Of a stretch of DNA of 64,000 nt, positions 51,501 through 61,319 are shown one piece after another. Under the pieces are notes generated by a model that searched no databases, was not told the DNA's origin, and saw nothing but the letters and a program-made list of their open reading frames with translations. The position numbers were made by a program, and so were the translations under genes. Numbering within the stretch: position 1 is the first letter of the stretch; the number at the start of each line of letters is the position of its first letter. The stretch is from Litsea cubeba (taxonomy: Eukaryota > Streptophyta > Magnoliopsida > Laurales > Lauraceae): assembly GCA_012931725.1 (NCBI GenBank), contig CM022945.1, positions 154,467,400 through 154,531,399 on the forward strand, given 5' to 3'.

Positions 51501-54006
51501 ATGGCAGCTTCACTAACCATTACTTTCGACGAAAGCAAGCACCAACTCATGCTTCAACAGAAGCAAACCACGCGCACCTACAAGCGCCCCATCAGCTGCC
51601 GAAGTGTCAACTCCCTCGGCAACTCTGTGAACTCCGGGTCGACCTCGACTCCCCGGACTATCGTCTTCGGGACGCTGGGACCATTCCCACTTCCTGAGGA
51701 ACAAGCTGCTCCCTCCAAGAAGCAGAAACTCGCCTCTCAACGTGTCACTACCGTGACACCAAAGGCGAGTACAAGAAGGCCTGAAGCCCGTGGCAGCCCC
51801 ACGAAGCCTCAACCTGCAAACAACCAGGTCTACCCCAAGACTTGGTCCCCAAGACCTTCACCAAAACAAAGAAGGTCCCAGGCATCCACTAAGCCAGCAT
51901 TCCTGGCCCCACTCAAGGAGAACCAGTTCTATCCTCTTGCTTACATGAAAGAGGAGAGACCCATCTCCAACCTGACTTCCAAGTCATCCCAGCATGAGCC
52001 GGCTTGTTCCTACAAGCCCAAAATCAAGTCATGCATCACAAGGCCTCCACAAGCACCTGCTAAGGCCTACAAATCTGCAGTTCGACCCTTCATCTCTACA
52101 GGGGCCGAACTTCACAAATTCAAAGCTTCGCTGCAACAGGCGAAGGATAGGGTTCGCATCCTGTCCTTGCCCAGCTACAAAGAAGACAGACTCGGCTGCT
52201 GCGCCCGAGGGAGCACATCCTTCATTGTCAAAGCCCAGTCAGAGCTGACCGAAGCTCAAATTGCTCGTCGTATACGCCGCCGCGCGTCGTACCGACAAAA
52301 GAGACTACAGAAGCAAAGGACCCAGCCTCCCACACTTCAAGTCTCTCCCAAATGGGTCGAAAAAGAAAGACCCAACCAAGTTGCTGCCGTCCATATGGTT
52401 GGAAAAACCAGAAGGCGCCAAAAATCAGCAACAAAAATCCATGTCCGACGTCCAATGACCCGCAGCGTCTCAAGGACAAGAAGACATTCAGAAGAATCCC
52501 CTGCTCCTTCAAGCAAAGGACAGCAGAGTGATCCTTCCTCAAGCTCCTCTTCAAAAAGAATGAGCCCCAGCTCAGTCACCAGGACAGTTTCTTCGTTCGA
52601 ATCACGAAGGATGAATGTCTTGGCTACAAATTCTGAGCCACCACCCCACAATCCACCTCCAGAAGATGCGATTACCCGCATCCAGCAGTTGGAACAGGGC
52701 CAGCAGAGGATTGAAACTCTGATGGAAAACCTTCTCCTCGCCTTCCAAAATCAGGCGAACAATGAACCTCCTCCGAATCATCAAGACGACGAGGTAAATA
52801 GAGAAGAAAATGAATCACGCGCCCTTACTAAAAAGGACGTAGACGGTATCCTCGCCAAAGCAAAAGAAGAGGATATACTCAAGGAGCATGGGATCAAGCC
52901 ACCATATCCCTTATGGATGGACTCGGTCCCGTTCCCCACCAAATTCAAGCATCCTACTCTCCAAACATATACGGGGAAAGGATCAGCCAGACAGCACGTC
53001 ATCCACTTCAAGATCCTGACGGGAGCTATCGCGGATCAAGATGCACTCAAGATCCGCCTCTTTGCAAGTACCCCTAAAAGGTACGGCCTTCGATTGGTAC
53101 TCCACTCTGCCGGAGGACTCAATCCAAAATTGGGCCATGCTAGAGACACGCTTCCTGACTCACTTCAAAGGTGAGGATCACCCCGCTACTATGGCTCAGC
53201 TGTGCAGCCTAAAACAGGGGGAGAATGAATCAACATATGACTTCATTCACAAGTGGAAAGCAATGGCATACAAATGCTCTGATGTATTGCCACAAGCGTC
53301 GCTAGTCGACATCTGCCGAAACAACATGAGAGCCAGAATCCGCTCCATGATCATCGGCAACAAATCAAAAAACCTGGGAGAACTCCTAGAAGCTTCCATG
53401 GAAGCTGAAACGGTGATTAAAGACCTCAACAGTCAGAAATCATCAAGAAAAGAGCCAACCGCCATTGCAACCTCTAAACCAAAGAAGAAAGAGGTCCTCA
53501 ATGTGCAGACCAAGTCAGCTCCTCAGCCACCAAAGAAAGCTGAAAACAAAGCTGCTGGTAAGAGACCTGAACTCTCTGATGCCTTCAAAGAACGAGTAGA
53601 GAAGAAATACCCGTTTGATGAAGATGTTGATGAAATCTTCGGGGCTCTTGTGGCAAATGGCAAGCTCACCTTGCCTGAACCAAAAAGACCGGGTGATGTT
53701 GGCAAAACCAACGATCCTCGGTACTGTCCATACCACCAGATGATCTCGCATCCTCTCAATCAATGCTTCGTTGTGAGAGAGAAAATAAATGAGATGTGGA
53801 AAAACGGAGTCATCACCTTTGACAAAAACTATGGGTCTGCCTCCGTCAACATGGTGACATGTGGACAAACATCAAGATCACCGAAGAAGAAGATCACTAC
53901 TTCCTTCAAGGTGATAAACTCAATCGAAAGCGTCCGAGGAACTGGTTCCTTACCCGACACCAGACGGACAATCGATATGGGTACATCCCGATCTCCTGGA
54001 AGATGA
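51501..54006 (+). pseudogene. gag: Gag of Tat-R, frameshifted
   Basis: It starts MAASLTITFDESKHQLML at 51501 and is open to about 53080, longer than in Tat-L because the Tat-L stop and early frameshift are absent. One extra base near 53075 shifts the frame just before FDWYSTLPEDSIQNWAMLE; the correct frame then continues 53080-53920 through the gag domain and the CPYH...H...C zinc-knuckle-like motif (53720-53764). Another extra base near 53927 breaks it again. It has the same role as the left copy: particle assembly and RNA binding. Confidence 0.87.
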
Positions 54007-55652
54007 AAATTGGGAGGTCGTGAAAATAAAGCCTACAGCTCGACAGCGAAGGCAGGCTAGGAAACATCTCCTCAAGCTCAAACGGCAAGAGAAGACCCAG
54101 CCAAAACTAGAGGTCAAAGAAAAGGCAGAGGCTTCCTCTACCGCTTCACTGGAGGTAACAAAAACATCCCTTCCAGAGACTTCAAAGGGGGTAAGGAAAT
54201 TCACTCTCAGTGATTTCATGCCACCTCAATTTAAAGAAGCCATGCAGGAGACATCATACTCTTGCAATTCGGTAGTTGGATTCTCCATTGATGGATACGA
54301 ATCCAGCGACACCGATGATAGGATTCGAACCCAACTACACAAATGAGTGGGAGGAATCCCTTGAAACAGGAGAATATCTCTCCGATGAAGAATGGGTTCC
54401 TGAGTCTCATCTTATGCCAGTAATCTGGTATAACCCCCTACAGCCACAAGGATCCTGGTCTGATGATGAAGAAGACCAAGAGGCTGTACAAGAAAATGCT
54501 GCTAACCCAGCACCTCTCATCACTCCAGTGGAAATCAACAATGTTGAGCCACAAAGAGATGATGAAGAAGAAGATCCGGCTCCCATGCCTGATCTTGAAG
54601 AATATGCAAGGATCTTGCAGCGACTCGCTCTAGAACAAGAGCAAGAACGCGTCAACGAGCCTCCTCGCAATCCAGAGCCTGAAGTCCCTGAAGACCACCA
54701 GGTACATCCTCCCTTAACTCCTGAAAATGGAGAAAATTGCTGGGTAGACGATCCTCTCACATCCGAGGATGAGTCTGACTCCGATCAGGCAACGTCTCCC
54801 GTCAGAGCTTCCTGTAATGTGATAATTCGGGATTATAGCTCTTCCGAAGCATCGTCTGATGAGAGCACTTACACTCCGGCGACGCCTAGCAATATATCTT
54901 CTGGAGCCACCTCGTCTCACGTGACTTTCACTGAGATGACACCCTCTCAGGTTTCTTCTCCTGAGACTGTGACTTCAAAGTTCACACCCTTCCTGACTGA
55001 AGAATTCCCAGCTATTGATGCTTGGGACGATGAATTAGTCAACGAAGAAGAAAGATTGCTGGATGCTGTTCAGGACTTGTTCCCGGAAAATGCTCCATGC
55101 AACACAATCACTGAGGATGGTAACTCTGCTGCTGATGCATCCTCAGCAAATGAAAAACGACAGCCTCTTGATCCTGAAGACAATCTTCCAAACGAAGACC
55201 CTTCTCAAGAAGCTCTCGAAGTTGGTAGAGGCACCCGCTCTGGCCGGGACTACCACAAAAATTACAACCAATCTTCCTTTACATATGTAAATCCTTCGGG
55301 AAAAGATGTTGTAAGCGCCCCTAGTGGCAACAATGATGAACATGCAGGCCCTAAGGAGGCTTTCAAGTATGACTTGATTGAACACTTCAAGCACATACCT
55401 GCACGTCTGCACATCCTAGATTTGTTGCGAATGTCTCCGCACACTCGTGATAATCTCATCTCAGAATTACAAAAACTGAATGAGGATGTCGACAAACATG
55501 CCCCGCAAGTCCTCCAAATTGAAATGGATTACCGGGTCAAAAACTCAGAAGCCTCCTCAAAGGGAGAAAAGAAGAAAACTGAGGGATCATGCATTGAATG
55601 CCTCTCGGTTAAAAAAGCAGCCAGTGCAACCATCGCCTTCACAAAGGACTGA
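54007..55652 (+). pseudogene. Acidic gag-pol linker of Tat-R
   Basis: 54020-54320 (basic, Lys/Arg-rich, then acidic) and 54330-55652 are two frames separated by one extra base at about 54318. The second frame runs from the Asp/Glu-rich stretch into the region that in Tat-L begins the intact pol frame, so this copy shows gag and pol were once one frame. It ends at an extra C near 55649. Confidence 0.8.
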
Positions 55653-58600
55653 CCTCCTACTTGGCGAAACCAGGCATAACCGACCCCTGTACTTCACAGG
55701 GTATATCAAGGAAATGCCTATGCATAGAGTTCAGATCGACCCAGGTTCTGCACTCAACCTTATCTCCACATCGGCTCTTGAAGAGTTGGGCATCCCACCC
55801 AGCAAACTGAGCCACACATCTGTATCTATCTTTGGATACGATGGGAGTACTCAAAGGCCTATCGGCAAAATCAGGTTCAAATTGCAGATCGGTGATCTTA
55901 TCTCTGAGGTCACAGTGTATGCAATAAAGACCCCTTCATGCTACAACATCCTTCTCGGACGCCCTTGGATCCATGAGAATGGTGTTGTCCCTTCAACTCT
56001 ACATCAATGCATCAAGTTTGTTGGCGACGACGGCATGATACATCGAGTCTTTGCGGATAGAAAACCCTTCAAAGGTAAAGAAATCCACTTCGCAGACTCA
56101 CAAATGTATGAAGGTGAAAAAGAAGAAGAGGAGAAGCATACAGCATCCTTTGCCGAAAAGTCTCCAGAAAGATAAAGGCAAAGCTCCTCAACAATCACCG
56201 GAAGAAAACAAACCATCCGGTAAATCTGAAGAGAGCATGCAAACTCCCTTCATCATCTCCCTCAAATCTTCAAAAGCCTTTGGTCATCACAACTAAAGTG
56301 AAGAAGGCAAAACAAAAGCCTGGGGGCAAATTTGTTGTCTCTTTCGTGTCTATCATGCAAGACACGGACTCGGATTCAGAGCCAGAAGACGACACATCGT
56401 CAAGCCAAGCTGTACACTCAGCAAGTTCAGCCTGCTCTTACTCCAATGGAGACAACTTCTGACATAGAAGATCCTACGTCAGCTTCCTTCGTTGTTCCAG
56501 CAATTCAGCAAAGGAAAAGCCGATCTTCTTCCATAGATCGGATGCTTCTTCAGCAAACTCCATGCTTGAACCTTTCCAAAATAAAGGCTTAGACCCCAAA
56601 ATAGCAGTTCACAAACTCAATCTTCAAGAAGACATCAAAGCCTGTCAAGCAAGGCCAAAGAAGATTCCGTCCAGATGTGATGGATAAAATTGAACAAGAA
56701 GTTCAAAAAACTCAAAAGCGTCGGCTTCATCCGTGAGGAACAACATCCTGAATGGTTGGCCAACATTGTCCCCGTGACAAAGAAAAATGGGCAGATCAGG
56801 GTCTGTATTGACTATAGAGACCTGAATGGCGCATGCCCAAAAGATGAATTTCCGCTCCCCATACCAGAGGTAATGATTGATAATACCTGTGGATTCGAGC
56901 GAATGACATTCATGGATGGTTTCTCTGGCTACAATCAGATAAAGATGCATCCTGAGGATGAAAAACATACATCCTTTCGAACCCCATTTGGCGTGTATTG
57001 CTTACACTGTCATGTCATTCGGTTTGAAGAATGCTGGTGCCACATATCAGAGGGCTATGATGAAAATATTCCAAGATATGCAGCACAAGACGGTTGAATG
57101 TTACGTTGATGACCTCGCCGTCAAAAGCAAAAGAAAAGAAGATCATCTCGAAAACCTTCGAGAAGTCTTCCTCCGGCTTCGCAAAGCACAAACTGCGAAT
57201 GAATCCATTGAAATGCTTCTTCGGCGTCTCGTCGGGTAAGTTCCTCGGATTCTTAGTTCGGAAAGCTGGAATAGAGCTTGACCCCATAAAAGTCAAAGCC
57301 ATTCTAGAAATGCCCTCTCCAAGAACCTTGAGAGAACTCAAAGGGCTTCAAGGGAGATTGGCCTACATCAGACGGTTCATCTCCAATCTTTCGGGGAAAT
57401 GCCGTCCATTCTCCCGGTTGATGAAAAAAGGTGTAAACTTTGTCTGGGATGCTGACTGTGAAGCTGCTTTCCAAGACATCAAGTCATACCTGACAAAACC
57501 TCCAGTGTTAGCTGCTCCTACCACTGGAAAACCATTCATCTTGTACACAAGAGCCCTTGATCACTCTTTGGGAGCTCTGCTTGCGCAAGAAAATGATCAA
57601 AGAAAAGAAGCTGCTCTATATTACCTCAGCCGCATGCTAGTAGGTGCAGAGCATCGCTACTCTCCAGTCGAAAAAGAATGTCTTGCAGTGATGTTCGCCG
57701 TACAAAAGCTGCGTCACTACTTGCTTTCCAACACAGTCTACCTGGTCTCGAGGGTCAACCTCTTGAAGGTCCTTGTCACAAAGGCAGGTTCTCTCAATGC
57801 TCGACTGGCAAAATGGTCCATCCTTCTGTCACAATTTGATATTAGGTATGTACCACAAAAAGCAATCAAAGGGCAAGCTCTAGCGGACTTCCTCGCAGAG
57901 CATCCATTGCCTAAAGATTCTCCACTCAGAGATGATCTCCCAGACGAACCAGTCTACAATGTGGAGACTTTCTCACAAAGTGCCTCCTGGGACATGTACT
58001 TTGAACGGTGCAACCAGGACAAATGAAAAAAGACAGCTGATCTCGGGAGTTGGCATCCTCTTTGTTAGCCCCGACAAATACATGATTCCACACGCTTTCT
58101 CGCTACTGGAACCATGCACAAACAATGCAGCTGAATATCAAGCTCTGATCTTAGGATTGGAACTCGCCATCGAATCCGGTATCACTATGCTGGAAGTCTT
58201 TGGAGACTCTCAACTGATCGTCAACCAGATGAATCAGAAATTTGAAGTCAGGAAGCCAGATTTGCTGCCCCTACTACAACAAGGCACAATCACTTCTGCA
58301 AAAGTTTGACATCTGTCACATCACCCACATTCGTAGAGGTGAAAACATACGTGCAGATGCCCTAGCCGGACTTGCCGCATCCATGGCAATCCAGGAAGGG
58401 GAAACATGCAAGTCACAGTGTGCGAAAGAAGAATCCATTCCTCCTCTTAACACTACCCAAGCAGTTGCTGAATGCCACCAAGTGGTCGGAAGTCGGATTT
58501 CATCCTTCAAACTCAATTGGCGACTGGAGGGATCCGTTCATTGATTACATTATGTTCGGAATCCTACCCTGAAGATCCAAAAGAACGGGTAGAATCCAAA

Positions 58601-59782
58601 GGCCGAACCCAAAGCTTCCATTTGGATATTCCTTCAAAAATCCTTTACAGGAAATCCTTCAACGGAGTACTTCTACGCTGCTTGTCACAACAAGAGGCTG
58701 AAGAAACACTCAAAGAAGTTCATGCTGGTCTTTGTGGAGCTCATCAGGCTGGACCTAAGCTCTATGATCAGATAAAAAGGTTAGGATATTACTGGCCTAC
58801 ATGGTAGCTGACTGCAATGCAATTTGCCTAAGCGCTGCCAACAATGCCAGTCCTGGAGATTACATTCACATGCCTCCAGAATGGCTGCATCCTACAGCGA
58901 TCTCATGGCCTTTCGAAGCCTGGGGTATGGACATCATAGGTCCTATTTCTCCCCCTTCAAGCAAAGGTCATCGCTTCATCTTCGCCGCTACGGATTATTT
59001 CTCCAAGTGGTCAGAAGCATTTGCGTTTAAACGAAATGAAGACCTCATCAGTCCTTCAGTTCCTGCGCACCAACATCATTTGTCGTTTCGGTATACCCAA
59101 AAGATTCGTCCATGATAACGGGCCACAGTTCCGGGATCATCGATTCTACAGGTTCTGCGACAAATACAAAATCCAAAGCTGTCCTTCGACTCCATACAAT
59201 CCGGCAGCAAACGGGTTAGCAGAAGCTTTCAACAAGACACTCTGCAAAATCCTCAAAAAAATGGTCTCTAGTCACAAAAGAGACTGGAGCGACAAAATGT
59301 CTGAAGCTTTGTGGGCCTATCGAACCACCGTTCGAGGACCAACCCATAGCACACCATTCTCCTTGGTCTATGGATGCGAAGCTGTCGTGCCCTTGGAAGT
59401 ACAATTCCTTCCCTTGAGGGTATCCTTGCAAATGACATGACTCAAGAAAGCAATGTCAAATTGCGACTACCATGAGCTGGACAATCTCGATGAGAGACGG
59501 CTCGAAGCTCAACAAAGCATTGAACTTTACCAAGCACGTATGGCAGGATCTTTCGATAAAAAGGTCAGACAACGCGCCTACAAAAAGAATGACTTGGTTC
59601 TTGCGGTAAAAAGACCAATGGTCTTCGCTCACAATTCCAAAGGCAAATTTGAGCCAAAATGGAGGGACCCTACGTCATCGACAAAGTTTTCCTCCAATGG
59701 CGCATACGCACTCCTAAACATGGAAGGTGACAGATGTATGCTGCCCATCAATGGCAAGTTCTTAAAGCGGTACTACCCTTGA
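55653..59782 (+). pseudogene. pol: Pol of Tat-R, broken by indels and a 786-bp deletion
   Basis: Protease DPGSA is at 55738, reverse transcriptase YVDD at 57102-57113, then RNase H, second RNase H, integrase (DNG of the DDE core at 59113) and the C-terminal segment ending at TGA 59780-59782. Compared with the intact left copy, single extra bases occur near 55649, 56411, 56650, 57001, 57187, 58004 and 58270, single losses near 56503 and 58802. At 56585-56587 a 786-bp segment with the G-patch-like region is missing, with AGG shared at the junction. The copy cannot make a full polyprotein as written. Confidence 0.9.
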
Positions 59783-60135
59783 AAGACTTACCCAACTGGG
59801 GTAAGAGCAATGCCTGTACGGCCAAAACCGGTTTCCAGGTACACGCTCGCCAAACCACCCTTTTTTTAGAATTTTCATATCAAATGTTGAAATTTCTAGA
59901 AATCTAAAACAATGCTTACTTTCATCGTTTCATTGTTCAACAAAATCGAAGTTTAGGAACCTTTCCCTAACGTGACCAAAATTTCAACCCTTGAACCCAA
60001 AATTCATGGTTTGAAACAAAATCCGGAATTCGGGATTTCCACCCTAGTCCACCCTGCCTTTTACCGCCAAAATGGGTTTTAGGTCAAAACTTATGACCCT
60101 CGTGTCTTTAAACAAAAAAAAAAAAAAATGGTTTT
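59783..60135. other. Spacer downstream of Tat-R pol
   Basis: Counterpart of 4506-4876. AT-rich with A runs; no gene seen. Confidence 0.6.
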
Positions 60136-60139
60136 TCAA

Positions 60140-60602
60140 AAACCGCGAGAAGCGACGCTTAGTCGATACTCGCACAAATCGAAGCAAAGCGAACCACGTT
60201 CGACACTTCCAAAAACGCAGGGAAGCGACATTCGTCGATACTTGCAAAATCCAAAACCGTGGAAACGCACAATTTCAGTTGATATCCACAACCCAAATTT
60301 CAAAGTTCGAAAAAAACCTAAAAAACTGTGGAGACGCAACATTTCAGTTGATATCCATGACCCAAAGGTTCGAGAAAACCACAAATTTCAAAAATCATGG
60401 GGAAACGACATCAAGTCAGTACCCGCAAAACCAAAATTTTTGACAAGCAAGGATGCGACATTCCATCGATACTTGCACCCAAATCCGCGAGGATGCGGAC
60501 ATTCCATCGATACTCGCAACCGAATGAGCAAGGATGCGACATTCCATCGATCACTTGCCAAGAACATTCAGCAGGGAGGCGACTTTTAGTCGATACTTGC
60601 AT
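60140..60602. repeat. Hairpin array of Tat-R (counterpart of 4052-4505)
   Basis: The same order of units is seen in reverse. Examples: GCGAG AAG CGAC GCTTA GTCG ATA CTCGC at about 60145-60172, CGAA/TTCG within GAAG/CTTC near 60180-60209, and CAAC/GTTG-type units near 60260-60360. Both stems survive in most units despite small indels between the copies. Confidence 0.82.
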
Positions 60603-60616
60603 TTTTTGAAAACCAA

Positions 60617-60935
60617 ACCGGCTATAAATGCCATCAAACAGGCTATAAATGCCACAAACCGGCTATCAATGCCACCAAAAACAAAACCGGCTATCAATGC
60701 CACAAACAAAAAAAAAAACTTGGATTTCAAAAACGGCTATCAATGCCCCAAAAACAACCGGCTATCATGCCAACCAAACAAAACAGGCTATCAATGCCAC
60801 CAAAAAACCGGCTATAGATGCCACAAAACAAATTCGGCTATATGCCACCAAAATTGGCTATAGATGCCACAAAAAAACTCGGCTATCAATTGCACAAGAA
60901 ACGCTGGCTCTCATGCCAAATGGCTTCCATGCCAC
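60617..60935. repeat. Expanded GGC...GCC hairpin motif array of Tat-R
   Basis: About a dozen motifs such as GGCTATAAATGCC (60620, 60641), GGCTATCAATGCC (60661, 60689, 60735, 60786) and GGCTATAGATGCC (60810, 60856), against seven in Tat-L. Confidence 0.85.
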
Positions 60936-61009
60936 AAACAAAAAACCTGGTTTTCATGCCAAAACAATCATTTGACAAAAGATTTTCACAAAATGACAAC
61001 CCTTTTGAT

Positions 61010-61319
61010 CAAAATCCCATTTAGCAATTACTTTTATCACAAAAAGATTCAAGTGAGCGTAGGGTAACAAAAAAAAATCAATCCCATTTAGCAATTACTT
61101 TTATCACAAAAAGATTCAAGTGAGCGTAGGGATAACAAACAAAAAAAAGAAAGTGTTCACAAGCACTACAAAAAAGAGTACCAAAAAAAAAATACATGTG
61201 GTACCAAAAAAAAGAGGGTGTTCACAAGCACTGCAAAAGAATAAGTACCAAAAAAAATATATACAAGTGGTACCAAAAAAAAAAAAAATGAGAGAAGGAT
61301 GGTTTCTGGATACAGGAGC
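61010..61319. repeat. Tandem repeats and A-rich tract of Tat-R
   Basis: Two ~67-bp units (from about 61016 and 61083, each containing CCCATTTAGCAATTACTTTT), then GTTCACAAGCACT words separated by A runs up to the PMD stop codon. Counterpart of 3451-3840. Confidence 0.8.
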
